Positions 28,691-38,371 of a stretch of 64,000 nucleotides of DNA are shown one piece after another. The translations under genes were made by a program, and so were the position numbers. Origin of the DNA: Curtobacterium sp. ER1/6 (lineage in GTDB: Bacteria > Actinomycetota > Actinomycetes > Actinomycetales > Microbacteriaceae); NCBI RefSeq assembly GCF_001742745.1, contig NZ_MJAK01000001.1, positions 682,001-746,000 of the forward strand. The letters run 5' to 3'. How positions within the stretch are numbered: the first letter of the stretch is position 1; each line of letters opens with the position of its first letter. Under the pieces are notes generated by a model, which was not told where the DNA came from, made no database searches, and saw only the letters and a program-made list of their open reading frames with translations.

Positions 28691-28729
28691 GGCCCGGCGA
28701 CTCCGCACTGTGGAGGAGGCCGCCGGGCC
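28691..28729 (-). terminator. leuS: Hairpin after leuS
   Basis: GGCCCGGCG (28691-28699) pairs with CGCCGGGCC (28721-28729), with an inner ACTCC/GGAG pairing. It lies 22 bp after the leuS stop and upstream of comEA. Confidence 0.55.
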
Positions 28730-28751
28730 GGTCGACTGGGGAGGAGTGGTG

Positions 28752-31331
28752 TCAGCCCTTGATGGCGATGTTCACGAGCTTCGGCGCCCGGACGATCACC
28801 TTCACGATCTCCCGGTCGCCGATGTACCGCTGGACGTTCGCCGACGACCGTGCGAGCTGCTCGAGCTCGTCGGCCTCGATCGACTTCGACACCTCGAACG
28901 AGTCGCGCACCTTGCCGTTGACCTGCACGACCGCGGTCAGCGTGTCCTGCACGAGCAGCGTCGGGTCGGCCTTCCGCCAGCCGTGGGTGGCGACGGTGGC
29001 CTCGTGTCCCAGCTTCTCCCACATCTCCTCGCCGGTGTACGGCGCGAAGACGCTCAGGGCGAGCGCGACGGTCTCGACGGCCTCACGGACGGCGGGGTCG
29101 CCCGCGCCGGGGCCACTGTCGATCGCCTTGCGGGTGACGTTGACCAGGTCCATGAGCCGCGCGATGACGACGTTGAACTTGAAGGCCTCCATGAGCCCGG
29201 GGGCGTCGGCGAGGAACCGGTGCGTGACCTGCCGGAGCGCCCGGTCGCCGTCCGCCCAGACCGCGTCACGGGACGATGTGACGTCGAGCGCCAGGCGGTA
29301 CGCGCGGGCCAGGAAGCGCGCGGACGCCGACGGCGACACGTCCTCCCAGTTGATGTCGTCCTCCGGCGGTCCGGCGAAGCCCATCACGAGACGGATCGCG
29401 TCGACGCCGTTCGCGTCGAGCTCGTCGCCGAGCGAGACGCCGCCCTTCGACTTCGACATCTTCGAGCCGCCCGACAGCACCATGCCCTGGTTGAGCAGCG
29501 CCGCGAACGGCTCGGTGAAGTCGAGGTACCCGAGGTCGAACAGGACCTTCGTCACGAAGCGCGCGTAGAGCAGGTGCAGGATCGCGTGCTCGATGCCGCC
29601 GATGTACTGGTCGACCGGCGCCCACTTCCGCGCGGCCGACGGGTCGAACGCCTGCGTGTCGTCCTGCGCGGACAGGAAGCGCAGGAAGTACCACGACGAG
29701 TCGACGAAGGTGTCCATCGTGTCGGTGTCCCGCAGGGCAGGCGTCCCGTCGACGGGGTTCGGCACGTTCACCCAGTCGGTCGCCCCACCGAGCGGCGAGG
29801 TGCCCTTCGGCTTGAGGTCGAGGCCCTCGGTCGACGGCAGGCGCACGGGCAGCTGGTCCATCGGGACCGGGTGCTCGGTGCCGTCGGCGCCGTGGATGAT
29901 CGGGATCGGGGTCCCCCAGAAGCGCTGGCGCGAGATGAGCCAGTCGCGCAGGCGGTACGTCTTGGCGGCACGGCCGGTGCCGCGCTCCTCGAGCAGCGAG
30001 ATCGCGGCGGTGATCGCATGCTGCTTCGACATCCCGTCGAGCGGGCCGGAGTTGATCATGCGCCCCTGGCCGGTGAGGGCCTCGCCGGTCGACGCCGGGT
30101 CGAGCGCGGGCAGGTCCTCGAGCGTCGCGCCCTCGGGGATGACCGGGATCGCACCGGTGACGGGCTGGTTCGTGTCGACGACGACCTTGACGGGCAGGTC
30201 GAAGGCCCGCGCGAAGTCGAGGTCGCGCTGGTCGTGCGCGGGCACGGCCATGACCGCGCCGTGGCCGTAGTCGGCGAGCACGTAGTCGGCGGCCCAGATC
30301 GGCAGGCGCTCCCCCGTGAGCGGGTGGATCGCCGAGCGGCCGAGCGGCACACCGGTCTTCGGGCGGTCGGCGTTCTGCCGGTCGATCTCCGAGGTCTTCT
30401 GGGTCGCCGTCAGGTACGCGTCGAAGCCGGCACGCACGTCGTCAGGAGCAGCGGAGACCAGCTCCGCCGCCAGGTCGGAGTCCGGCGCGACGACCAGGAA
30501 CGTCACCCCGTGGATGGTGTCCGGCCGCGTGGTGAACACGGTGACGGGCTCGTCGCGCCCCTCGATGACGAAGTCGACGTCCGCACCGACCGAGCGACCG
30601 ATCCAGTTGCGCTGCTGCGCGATGACCTTCGCCGGCCACCGTCCCTCGAGCTGGTTGAGGTCGTCGAGCAGCCGGTCGGCGTACTTCGTGATCGCGAAGT
30701 ACCACTGCGTCAGCTTCTTCTTGACGACGACGGCACCCGAGCGGTCGGAGGTGCCGTCCGGCAGGACCTGCTCGTTCGCGAGCACGGTCTGGTCCACCGG
30801 GTCCCAGTTGACCCAGCTGTCCTTCCGGTACGCCAGGCCCTTCTCGTACATCTTCAGGAACAGCCACTGGTTCCACTTGTAGTACTCGGGGTCCGAGGTG
30901 TGGATCTCCGTCGTCCAGTCGAACGAGGGCGCGTACCGCTTGAACGAGGCCTTCTGCTGCTCGATGTTCGCGTAGGTCCACTCCTTCGGGTCGACCCCCC
31001 GCTTGATCGCCGCGTTCTCGGCCGGCAGACCGAAGGAGTCCCAGCCGATGGGGTGCAGCACGTTGAACCCCTGCTGCCGCCAGTACCGCGCCACGAAGTC
31101 ACCGAGCGCCCAGTTCTCGGCGTGCCCCATGTGCAGGTCGCCGGACGGGTACGGGAACATCTCGAGGATGTACTTCCGGGGGCGGGTGTCGTCGAGGTCC
31201 GTCGTGAAGAGCCCGAGTTCCTCCCAGCGGGGCTGCCACTTCTCCTGGATGCGGCGGAAGTCGTACGCGTCGGGGTCGACGGCTGCGTGCTCAGTGGAGT
31301 GTGCAGTGGGGTGCTCGGTGGTCACGATCAC
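28752..31331 (-). CDS. leuS: Leucyl-tRNA synthetase
   Basis: Class Ia synthetase that charges tRNA-Leu, 859 residues, bacterial type. HIGH-like [11 protein letters not shown] and KMSKSKGG are intact; the CP1 editing domain with VFTTRPDT lies between. The frame opens at GTG 31331, but TACCCT (31334-31339) is 8 nt before the in-frame GTG at 31325, so the latter, with a leaderless start, is likely. Its product is the sensor substrate for the leuA attenuator at the left end. Single gene, terminator hairpin downstream. Confidence 0.98.
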   Translation of the reverse strand: MIVTTEHPTAHSTEHAAVDPDAYDFRRIQEKWQPRWEELGLFTTDLDDTRPRKYILEMFPYPSGDLHMGHAENWALGDFVARYWRQQGFNVLHPIGWDSFGLPAENAAIKRGVDPKEWTYANIEQQKASFKRYAPSFDWTTEIHTSDPEYYKWNQWLFLKMYEKGLAYRKDSWVNWDPVDQTVLANEQVLPDGTSDRSGAVVVKKKLTQWYFAITKYADRLLDDLNQLEGRWPAKVIAQQRNWIGRSVGADVDFVIEGRDEPVTVFTTRPDTIHGVTFLVVAPDSDLAAELVSAAPDDVRAGFDAYLTATQKTSEIDRQNADRPKTGVPLGRSAIHPLTGERLPIWAADYVLADYGHGAVMAVPAHDQRDLDFARAFDLPVKVVVDTNQPVTGAIPVIPEGATLEDLPALDPASTGEALTGQGRMINSGPLDGMSKQHAITAAISLLEERGTGRAAKTYRLRDWLISRQRFWGTPIPIIHGADGTEHPVPMDQLPVRLPSTEGLDLKPKGTSPLGGATDWVNVPNPVDGTPALRDTDTMDTFVDSSWYFLRFLSAQDDTQAFDPSAARKWAPVDQYIGGIEHAILHLLYARFVTKVLFDLGYLDFTEPFAALLNQGMVLSGGSKMSKSKGGVSLGDELDANGVDAIRLVMGFAGPPEDDINWEDVSPSASARFLARAYRLALDVTSSRDAVWADGDRALRQVTHRFLADAPGLMEAFKFNVVIARLMDLVNVTRKAIDSGPGAGDPAVREAVETVALALSVFAPYTGEEMWEKLGHEATVATHGWRKADPTLLVQDTLTAVVQVNGKVRDSFEVSKSIEADELEQLARSSANVQRYIGDREIVKVIVRAPKLVNIAIKG

Positions 31332-31333
31332 CT

Positions 31334-31339
31334 AGGGTA
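31334..31339 (-). promoter_or_regulatory. leuS: leuS -10 element
   Basis: TACCCT on the minus strand, 8 nt before the GTG at 31325. Confidence 0.4.
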
Positions 31340-31393
31340 CAAGGCCTGGAGGCCCGGCCGTCGCCCGCCCCGGACGGCCCGTCCCACGGGTGG

Positions 31394-33082
31394 TCACCCC
31401 GCGACGAGCCGCCCGTCCCGCATCCGCAGGGTGCGGTCGACCAGGTCCGTCGGCACGGGCACGTGCGACACCACGACGACCGTGCGACCGGCCTGCCGCG
31501 CGGCACCGACCAGGTCGCGGAGCACGGCGTCGCCGAGGTCGGGGTCGACGTCCGCGGTCGGCTCGTCGAGCACGAGCACGGGGAACGCGTGCAGCAGCGC
31601 CCGGGCGAGCGCGAGCCGGTGCGCCTGCCCGCCTGAGACGAGCACCCCGCGCTCCCCCACGCGGGCGTCCAGACCGCCGCGTCGCGCCACCCAGTCGCCG
31701 AGTCCGACCCGGTCGAGCACGTCGGTCAGGTCGGCGTCGGTGGCGGTGTCCCGGGCGAACAGCAGGTTCTGCCGCACGGTCTGGTCGAACACGAACGGGT
31801 CCTGTTCGACGAGCCCGACGCGCGCCCGGACGGCGTCCGGGTGCACGGTCCGCGCCTCGACGCCGTCGAGCGTGTACGACCCCTCGTGGTCGACGAACCG
31901 CACCAGGGCGTCGACCAGGGTGGACTTGCCCGCGCCGCTCGGGCCCTCGAGCACGACGACCTCGCCCGGCCGCAGGTCGAGCGACACCCGGTCGACGGCC
32001 GGGCCCGCCGCTCCGGGCCACCGCACGGTCAGGTCGCGGAGCGCCACCGTCACCGGACCGTCGACGACGAGGTCCCGCGGGTCGGCGGGGTCGTCCGGCT
32101 CGGGCACGATGCCGGCCGGCACGACGGCCGGGACGACCCGCTCCACCCGCTCCGCGGCGGCCCGGACCCGGCGCAGGGTGAGCACGGCCAGCGGCACACC
32201 GCCGACGACCTCGAAGAGTGCGAGCGGCACGAAGACGGCGAGCGCCCAGAGCGGCCCGTCGAGCGCACCCGAGACCACCGCCGGCGCCCCGACCGCGAGG
32301 GTCCCGACCACGGCCCCGCCGCCGACCAGCGCGACGAGCGCACCGACGACGGACTCGACCCGCGCGCGGCGGCGCACGGCCCGGGTCACCCGGGCGTCGA
32401 GCGCGGCGATCCGGGCGAGACGGTCGGGCAGGGTGCCGTAGGCCGCGAAGACGTCGAGCGTCCGGACCGTGTCGAGCACGAGGTCGGCGACGCGGCCCCG
32501 GTCGGCCGCGGTCTCCCGGTCCGAGCGCCGTGCGACGGACAGCGTCGTGACGGTGCCGAGCAGCGCGGCGACGGCGAGCGCGGCGACCAGCACGAGGGCG
32601 GCCGGCCACCACACCAGGGCGACCGCGACGACGGACAGCACGGCCACGACGCCCGCCGAGACCAGCGGTCCGACGACACGGATCGGCAGGTCCTGCAGCC
32701 GGTCGGTGTCGGTGACGAGCCGGGTGAGCAGGTCGCCACGACCCGTGGAGCCCAGCCCGGCCGGCGCCACCGACGCCAGTCGCCGGTACATCTCGGTCCG
32801 CACGACCGCGAGCTGCCGGAAGGACGCGTCGTGCCCGGCGAGGCGGTCGACGTACCGCAGCGCCGCGCGGCCGAGCGCGAACGCGCGGACCCCGACCATC
32901 ACGAGCGTCAGGTAGAGGATCGGCGGCTGCTCGGCGGCGCGCGTGATGAGGTAGCCGCTCGCCGCGAGCAGCGCCACGGCGCACACCGCACTCAGCGTGC
33001 CGGCGGCGACCGCCTTCGCCCAGCCGGCCCCGTGCGGCAGGGCGAGCCGGAGGACGCTCGTGCCGCGCGCCTCCCGGCTCAT
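31394..33082 (-). CDS. cydC: Thiol reductant ABC exporter subunit CydC
   Basis: Half of the CydDC exporter of glutathione-like thiols or haem-related reductant needed to assemble cytochrome bd. 562 residues: membrane domain with six helices (about 20-300) and ATPase domain with Walker A GPSGAGKST, signature VSGGQAHRLALARAL and Walker B VLVLDEPTADVD. The ATG overlaps the cydD stop as ATGA. Last gene of cydA-cydB-cydD-cydC, all in one direction. Confidence 0.94.
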   Translation of the reverse strand: MSREARGTSVLRLALPHGAGWAKAVAAGTLSAVCAVALLAASGYLITRAAEQPPILYLTLVMVGVRAFALGRAALRYVDRLAGHDASFRQLAVVRTEMYRRLASVAPAGLGSTGRGDLLTRLVTDTDRLQDLPIRVVGPLVSAGVVAVLSVVAVALVWWPAALVLVAALAVAALLGTVTTLSVARRSDRETAADRGRVADLVLDTVRTLDVFAAYGTLPDRLARIAALDARVTRAVRRRARVESVVGALVALVGGGAVVGTLAVGAPAVVSGALDGPLWALAVFVPLALFEVVGGVPLAVLTLRRVRAAAERVERVVPAVVPAGIVPEPDDPADPRDLVVDGPVTVALRDLTVRWPGAAGPAVDRVSLDLRPGEVVVLEGPSGAGKSTLVDALVRFVDHEGSYTLDGVEARTVHPDAVRARVGLVEQDPFVFDQTVRQNLLFARDTATDADLTDVLDRVGLGDWVARRGGLDARVGERGVLVSGGQAHRLALARALLHAFPVLVLDEPTADVDPDLGDAVLRDLVGAARQAGRTVVVVSHVPVPTDLVDRTLRMRDGRLVAG

Positions 33083-34737
33083 GCCCGGACCCCCTGCCGG
33101 GTGGTGACCGTCACCGCGCCGCCCGGGAGCACGTCCACGCGGACGTCGGCCGCGGCGAGCACCGCGGGCCGGTGGCTCGCCACCACGACGACGGACCCGT
33201 CGTCGGCGAGGGCCCGCACGGCGCGGACGACGGTCCGCTCGGCCTCGGCGTCGAGCGCCGACGTCGGCTCGTCGAGCAGCACGAGCGGCGTCCGGACGCG
33301 ACGCGCCCGGTACAGCGCACGGGCGACCGCGACCCGCTGGGCCTGACCGCCCGACAGACCGGCTCCGCCCGACCCGACCGGGAGGCCCGGCTCGACTCCC
33401 AGCCCCGCCTCGCGCAGCGCGCGGCGCACGGCTGCATCGTCGGGTTCCGCGTGCATCGCGATGTTCTCGGCGACCGTGCCGCGGACGAGCCGCGGTCGCT
33501 GGTCGGCCCACGTGGTGCGCTCGGCGCGGGACGCGCCAGCCGGACCGGGCACCACGACGGTGCCGTCGTGGTCGAGGACACCGCGGATCGCGGCGATCAG
33601 GCTCGACTTGCCCGACCCGCTCGGGCCGGCGAGCGCGACGACCGTGCCCGGCGTCGCCCGGAGGTCGACCGGCCCGATGACGAGGTCGGGGCGACGGACG
33701 GTCAGCCCGTCGAGCACCAGCTCCGCGGCGGCGGGAGCCGGTACCGCGTCGGGGCGGGCCGTCGCGACGGCGGTGCGCTCGTCGAGGACGTCGAGGACCG
33801 CGCCCGAGGCCTCGACCCCGTCCTGCGCGGCGTGGAAGTCGGCGCCGACCTGCCGGATCGGTGCGAAGGCCTCCGGTGCGAGGACGAGGACGAACATCGC
33901 CGCGCCGAGTCCCATGGAGCCGTCGACGAGCCGCACGCCGATCGAGACGGCGACGAGGGCGACGGACAGGCTCGCCGCGAGCTCGAGGGCGAATCCGCTG
34001 ACGAACGACAGACGGAGGACCCCGATCGTCCCCCGGCGGTACTCGTCGGTGACGCTGCCGATGCGGCCGACCTGTCGACGCGCGCGACCGAAGACCTTCA
34101 GCGTCGCCAGGCCCTCGACGGCCTCGGTGAAGGCGCTGCCGAGCCGGGCGAGGGCGTCCGCCTGCTTCCGCTGGAGTGCCTGCGTGGCGAGTCCGATCAG
34201 CACCATGAACACCGGGATGACGGGCATGGCGAGCACGATGACCAGCGCGCTCGTCATGTCGGCGACACCGATCGCGACGAGGAGGACCGGCGTCGCCACG
34301 GCCGTGAGGGCCAGCTGCGGGACGTACCGGCCGAAGTAGGCATCGAGCGCGTCCAGCCCGGGACCGAGCGTCGTGGCGAAGCCGGCGCTGGACCGGGCGG
34401 CGAGCCAGGACGGTCCGCGTTCCGCCGCGCGCGCCAGCACCGTCGCCCGGAGCTCGCTCTTCACCGTCGCCCCGGCGCGGGCCGCCAGGTCGTCCGTCGC
34501 CCAGGCGGCGACCGCGCGGACGACGAACGCGGCGGCGAGGAGCGCGAGCGTCGGGGACGTCGCCGCGGGGACGCGGCCGTCGCGCACCGCGTCGACCCCG
34601 AGGGTGACGGCGGTGGCGATCCCCCACGCGATGCCGATCGTCGCGAGCGTCCGCACCAGGCCGGTCGCCGCCGAGGCGACGACCGACCCGCGGGCGGTGC
34701 GCGAGAGCCGGAGCAGGCGCGGATCGAGGGGCTTCAT
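33079..34737 (-). CDS. cydD: Thiol reductant ABC exporter subunit CydD
   Basis: Partner of CydC, 552 residues from the ATG at 34737 (a GTG directly before it is the alternative). Six-helix membrane domain, then ATPase with GPSGSGKSS, LSGGQAQRVAVARAL and LVLLDEPTSALD. It begins 9 bp after cydB and overlaps cydC. Family members are required for functional cytochrome bd, which fits the operon. Confidence 0.94.
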   Translation of the reverse strand: MKPLDPRLLRLSRTARGSVVASAATGLVRTLATIGIAWGIATAVTLGVDAVRDGRVPAATSPTLALLAAAFVVRAVAAWATDDLAARAGATVKSELRATVLARAAERGPSWLAARSSAGFATTLGPGLDALDAYFGRYVPQLALTAVATPVLLVAIGVADMTSALVIVLAMPVIPVFMVLIGLATQALQRKQADALARLGSAFTEAVEGLATLKVFGRARRQVGRIGSVTDEYRRGTIGVLRLSFVSGFALELAASLSVALVAVSIGVRLVDGSMGLGAAMFVLVLAPEAFAPIRQVGADFHAAQDGVEASGAVLDVLDERTAVATARPDAVPAPAAAELVLDGLTVRRPDLVIGPVDLRATPGTVVALAGPSGSGKSSLIAAIRGVLDHDGTVVVPGPAGASRAERTTWADQRPRLVRGTVAENIAMHAEPDDAAVRRALREAGLGVEPGLPVGSGGAGLSGGQAQRVAVARALYRARRVRTPLVLLDEPTSALDAEAERTVVRAVRALADDGSVVVVASHRPAVLAAADVRVDVLPGGAVTVTTRQGVRA

Positions 34738-34746
34738 CACCGGGCC

Positions 34747-35751
34747 CTAGTGCGCGGCCCGGGCGATGTGCGCCCGCGACACACGCTTGCGGAACACCCA
34801 GTAGGTCCACGCCTGGTAGGCGAACACGAGCGGGAGGAACACCAGGGCCACCCAGCTCATCACCGTCAGCGTGTAGTCGCTGCTCGAGGCGTTGGCGACG
34901 GTCAGGCTGTTCGCCGGGTCGTTCGACGCGGGCATGACGTTCGGGAAGATCGCCGTGAACATCGCCACGACCACCGCGGCGATCGTGACGGCCATCAGGG
35001 TGAAGGCGCGGCCTTCCCTTCCCCAGGCGTTGCAGAGCACGGCGAGGACGAGCGCGAGCGCGGCGACGACCGAGAGCACGAGGCTGGCCGGGGTCGCGCG
35101 GACGAACGCCATCGACACGAGGAAGGCGGCAGCGACGACGATCGTCAGCACGCCCGCCCGGGTCGCGAGCCGCTTGGCACGCTCGCGGATCTCGCCCTCG
35201 GTCTTGAGCGCCACGAAGACCACGCCGTGCGTGAAGAACACGAGCAGGGTCGTCAGCCCGGTCAGCAGGGCGAAGGGGTTGAGCAGGTCGAACACCGTCC
35301 CGGTGAAGTCGTGCCCGGCGTCCATCGGGATGCCCCGGACGACGTTGCCGAACGCGACGCCCCAGAGAAAGGACGGCACCGCGCTGCCGACGACGATCAT
35401 CAGGTCGAAGCGGCGCTTCCACTCCGGGTGCTTCCGCTGGTGGCGGTACTCGAACGACACCCCGCGGGCGATGAGCGCCGCGAGGATGAGCAGCAGGGCC
35501 AGGTAGAAGCCGGAGAACATCGTGGCGTACCACTCCGGGAACGCCGCGAAGAGGAGCGCGCCGGCGACGATGACCCAGGTCTCGTTGAGGTCCCAGACCG
35601 GGCCGATGGTGTTGATGAGGACCCGGCGGTCGGTGTCGTCCTTGCCGAGGAACGGCAGGGACATGCCGACGCCGAAGTCGAACCCGTCGAGGACGAAGTA
35701 CCCGACGAAGAAGAGTCCGACGATCGCGAACCAGACAACGGGGAGATCCAC
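34747..35751 (-). CDS. cydB: Cytochrome bd ubiquinol/menaquinol oxidase subunit II
   Basis: Membrane subunit II of the high-affinity bd oxidase, 334 residues with eight or nine helices. VWFAIVGLFFVGYFVLDGFDFGVGM and the GPVWDLNETWVI motif near the N-terminus are diagnostic. GTG start at 35751 shares a base with the cydA stop (TAGTG), so translation is coupled. Confidence 0.97.
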   Translation of the reverse strand: MDLPVVWFAIVGLFFVGYFVLDGFDFGVGMSLPFLGKDDTDRRVLINTIGPVWDLNETWVIVAGALLFAAFPEWYATMFSGFYLALLLILAALIARGVSFEYRHQRKHPEWKRRFDLMIVVGSAVPSFLWGVAFGNVVRGIPMDAGHDFTGTVFDLLNPFALLTGLTTLLVFFTHGVVFVALKTEGEIRERAKRLATRAGVLTIVVAAAFLVSMAFVRATPASLVLSVVAALALVLAVLCNAWGREGRAFTLMAVTIAAVVVAMFTAIFPNVMPASNDPANSLTVANASSSDYTLTVMSWVALVFLPLVFAYQAWTYWVFRKRVSRAHIARAAH

Positions 35752-37163
35752 TAGTACACCGTCACTTCGTGCTCGACCTCGCCGGTGACCTCGTCGACCT
35801 CCGCAGGAGCGGCGGGGCCCTCCTGCGCGACCTTCTTGATGAGCCCGAACTCCACGACCGCCAGCGCGCCGTAGATGAGCGTGAACACGACCAGCGAGAT
35901 GAGGACCTCGACCCCGGTGACGTTCGGCGAGACGCCGTCCGCGGTGCGGAGCAGGCCGAAGACCAGCCACGGCTGGCGACCCATCTCGGTGAAGACCCAG
36001 CCCATGATCATCGCGGCCATCGGCAGCGGGACGGACCAGGTGGCCACACGCCACACCCAGCGCTGCGTCGGGAAGCGGCCCTTCCGGGTGAGCCAGAGCC
36101 CGGCCAGCGAGACGAGGACGGCACCGACGCCGAGGGCGATCATCCAGCGGAACGACCAGTAGGTCACCCAGATGATCGGCTTGTAGTCGCCCGGGCCGTA
36201 CACCTGGCTGTACTGCGCCTGCAGGTCGTTGATGCCCTCGACCGTGCCGGTGAAGGTGTGGGTCGACAGGAACGAGAGCAGGTACGGGATGCGGATCGAG
36301 AACAGCTCGTGCACGCCGTCCGGGGTCCCGAGCGTGAAGACCGAGAACGAGGCGTCCTTGCCCGTCGACGTGTTGTAGAGCGCCTCGGCCGCAGCCATCT
36401 TCATCGGCTGGGTGTCGACCATCGTCAGGCCGAGCTGGTCGCCGGAGAGCACGGTCAGTGCCCCGGAGGCGAGCATCGTCCACATGCCGAACTTCAGCGC
36501 CGGCATCATCGTCTCGAGGTTCTGGTTGCGGGCCAGGTGCCACGCGGCGACCGCGACGATGACCGAGGCGGCCACCATGAACGCGCCGAACAGGGTGTGC
36601 GGGAACGCGGCGAGGGCGACCTTGTTCGTCAGGACGGCCCAGATGTCGGTGAGCTCGGCGCGGCCCTTGGCCTCGTTGATCGCGAAGCCGACGGGGTGCT
36701 GCATGAAGGCGTTGGCCGCCAGGATGAAGTACGCCGACATCATGGTGCCGACGCTCACGCACCAGATGCTCGCGAGGTGCAGGGCCCGCGGCAGCCGGTC
36801 CCACCCGAAGATCCAGATGCCGATGAACGCGGCCTCGAAGAAGAACGCGAGGATGCCCTCGAGCGCGAGCGGAGCGCCGAAGACGTCACCGACGAAGCGC
36901 GAGTAGTTCGACCAGTTCATGCCGAACTGGAACTCCTGCACGATCCCGGTGACGACGCCCATCGCGAAGTTGATGAGGAAGATCCGGCCGAAGAAGCGCG
37001 TCAGTTGCAGGTAGTGCGCCCGACCGGTCCGCACCCACGCCGACTGGAAGACCGCCACGACGAGGGCCATGCCGATCGTCAGCGGGACGAAGAGGAAGTG
37101 GTAGATCGTCGTGAGCCCGAACTGCCACCGCGACAGGACGAGCGGATCGAGGAGGTCGTTCAT
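35751..37163 (-). CDS. cydA: Cytochrome bd oxidase subunit I
   Basis: Haem- and quinol-binding subunit, 470 residues. The N-terminus LSRWQFGLTTIYHFLFVPLT contains the haem b595 ligand His (H22). GWxxxExGRQPW near residue 390 and the Q-loop Lys/Glu in QPMKMAAAEALYN are conserved. The Q loop is of the short type. First gene of the cyd operon; the 287 bp upstream hold a -35/-10 pair and two tandem 12-bp operator-like dyads. Confidence 0.98.
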   Translation of the reverse strand: MNDLLDPLVLSRWQFGLTTIYHFLFVPLTIGMALVVAVFQSAWVRTGRAHYLQLTRFFGRIFLINFAMGVVTGIVQEFQFGMNWSNYSRFVGDVFGAPLALEGILAFFFEAAFIGIWIFGWDRLPRALHLASIWCVSVGTMMSAYFILAANAFMQHPVGFAINEAKGRAELTDIWAVLTNKVALAAFPHTLFGAFMVAASVIVAVAAWHLARNQNLETMMPALKFGMWTMLASGALTVLSGDQLGLTMVDTQPMKMAAAEALYNTSTGKDASFSVFTLGTPDGVHELFSIRIPYLLSFLSTHTFTGTVEGINDLQAQYSQVYGPGDYKPIIWVTYWSFRWMIALGVGAVLVSLAGLWLTRKGRFPTQRWVWRVATWSVPLPMAAMIMGWVFTEMGRQPWLVFGLLRTADGVSPNVTGVEVLISLVVFTLIYGALAVVEFGLIKKVAQEGPAAPAEVDEVTGEVEHEVTVY

Positions 37164-37263
37164 GCGGCGTGTCCGAGCCGGGTCGCCGCGCGCTGTTCGT
37201 GCACGTTGGTTGCTTCCTACGGGAGGTGGGACTTCAGGTTCGTCACGCCGTCGGGACACCTCC

Positions 37264-37293
37264 ACGCTACCGGCCGGACACCTGGCTCGACAA
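37264..37293 (-). promoter_or_regulatory. cydA: cydA promoter
   Basis: On the minus strand TTGTCG (37288-37293) and TAGCGT (37264-37269) with an 18-bp spacer. Start would be near 37257, about 95 nt before the cydA ATG. Confidence 0.55.
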
Positions 37294-37311
37294 GTTGTAG
37301 AGGCCGTCTCT

Positions 37312-37349
37312 GCACAAACGTGCAATGGCTGTGATCGGCACAACCGTGC
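37312..37349. promoter_or_regulatory. Tandem GCACAAMCGTGC operator pair upstream of cydA
   Basis: GCACAAACGTGC (37312-37323) and GCACAACCGTGC (37338-37349) differ at one base, are each GCAC-N4-GTGC dyads, and are 26 bp apart, upstream of the cydA -35. The position suits an activator or redox-responsive regulator (Rex- or CRP/FNR-type); the sequence is not an exact match to either. Confidence 0.5.
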
Positions 37350-37382
37350 GGAACATCGGTGCTGCGGACCCACCCCGCAGAA

Positions 37383-37422
37383 CGACGACAGGTGCCGGGC
37401 CGAAGCCCGACACCTGTCGTCG
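37383..37422 (-). terminator. Terminator of the osmoprotectant transporter operon
   Basis: A 17-bp stem with one mismatch pairs 37383-37400 with 37405-37422 around a UUCG tetraloop on the minus strand. It lies 29 bp after the stop at 37451, is followed by TTCTG on the minus strand, and also separates the operon from the cyd promoter region. Confidence 0.75.
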
Positions 37423-37450
37423 ATCGTTCAGCGCCCGGGGCGCCGTTGGG

Positions 37451-38371
37451 TCAGAGCAGACCCTCCTCGGTGAGGAAGTCCTTCGCGATCTCCGACGCCT
37501 TCTCCTTGTCGGTGACGCTCTTCTGGTTGAGCTCGATGAGCTTCTCGGTGGTCAGCTTCTCGTTCACCCCGTCGATGGCGTCCGCGGCCTTCTCGTCGAC
37601 CTTGTCGGACACGACCGGGATGACGTTCTGCGGGAGGATGAGGTTCTCCGGGTCCTTCAGCGAGACGAAGTCGTTCGCCTTGATGCTCGGGTCCGCGCTG
37701 TAGATGTCGGCGAGCTGGACGGTGCCGTCCTTGAGCGCCTTGACGGTCAGCGCGCCGCCGGAGTCCTCGACCGCCTTGAAGTCGACGTCGACGCCGTAGA
37801 CCGACTTCAGACCGTCCGGGCCGTACGGGCGGGTCTGGAACTCGGAGTTCGCACCGACGGTCAGCTTCTCCTTGACGTTCTTCAGGTCGGCCAGGCTCGT
37901 GACGTCGTTCTCCTCGGAGAACTGCTTCGTCACGGTGTAGCTGTCCTGGTCCGTGGCGTCGGCCTCGTCGAGGACGCGCAGGCCCTTCGGCAGCGCCTTC
38001 TCGAGGCCCTCGTCGATCTGGTCGGCGGTCTTGGCCGTCGACGACTTGTCGAAGTACTGCAGCAGGTTGCCGCTGTACTCCGGCATGACGTCGATCGCGC
38101 CCTTCTCGAGCTGCGGGATGTAGACCTCGCGCTGCCCGATGTTGAAGTTGCGCTGGACGGTGAAGCCGTCCTTCTCGAGGACCTGCGCGTAGAGCTCGGC
38201 GATGATCTCGTTCGAGTAGTACTGCTGCGAGCCGATGACGATGGTCTTCGAGTCCGAGGAGGCGCTCGAGCCGCTGCTGAGCGGGTCGCTCGAGGCGCAG
38301 CCGGTGAGGGCTGCTGCGACGCCGAGTGCCGTTGCGGCGGCGAGGGCGACGCGGATCCGTGCTGTGATCAC
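37451..38371 (-). CDS. Osmoprotectant ABC transporter substrate-binding lipoprotein
   Basis: 306-residue lipoprotein with lipobox LTGC (lipidated C25) and an OpuAC/ProX-type binding domain starting KTIVIGSQQYYSNEIIAELYAQVLE. Expected ligands are glycine betaine, choline, carnitine or related compounds. GTG start at 38371 overlaps the permease stop (GTGA), with GGAAGGAA 5 nt upstream. Last gene of a four-gene OpuC-like operon: ATPase, permease, permease, binding protein. Confidence 0.93.
   Translation of the reverse strand: MITARIRVALAAATALGVAAALTGCASSDPLSSGSSASSDSKTIVIGSQQYYSNEIIAELYAQVLEKDGFTVQRNFNIGQREVYIPQLEKGAIDVMPEYSGNLLQYFDKSSTAKTADQIDEGLEKALPKGLRVLDEADATDQDSYTVTKQFSEENDVTSLADLKNVKEKLTVGANSEFQTRPYGPDGLKSVYGVDVDFKAVEDSGGALTVKALKDGTVQLADIYSADPSIKANDFVSLKDPENLILPQNVIPVVSDKVDEKAADAIDGVNEKLTTEKLIELNQKSVTDKEKASEIAKDFLTEEGLL

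Noticed and set aside
28647-32441. A 1264-codon plus-strand open frame over leuS and cydC
   Set aside because: Same antisense artefact; leuS and cydC on the minus strand are unambiguous.
37241-37262. Riboswitch in the cydA leader
   Set aside because: The ~95-nt leader shows no known riboswitch motif or stable multi-stem fold.
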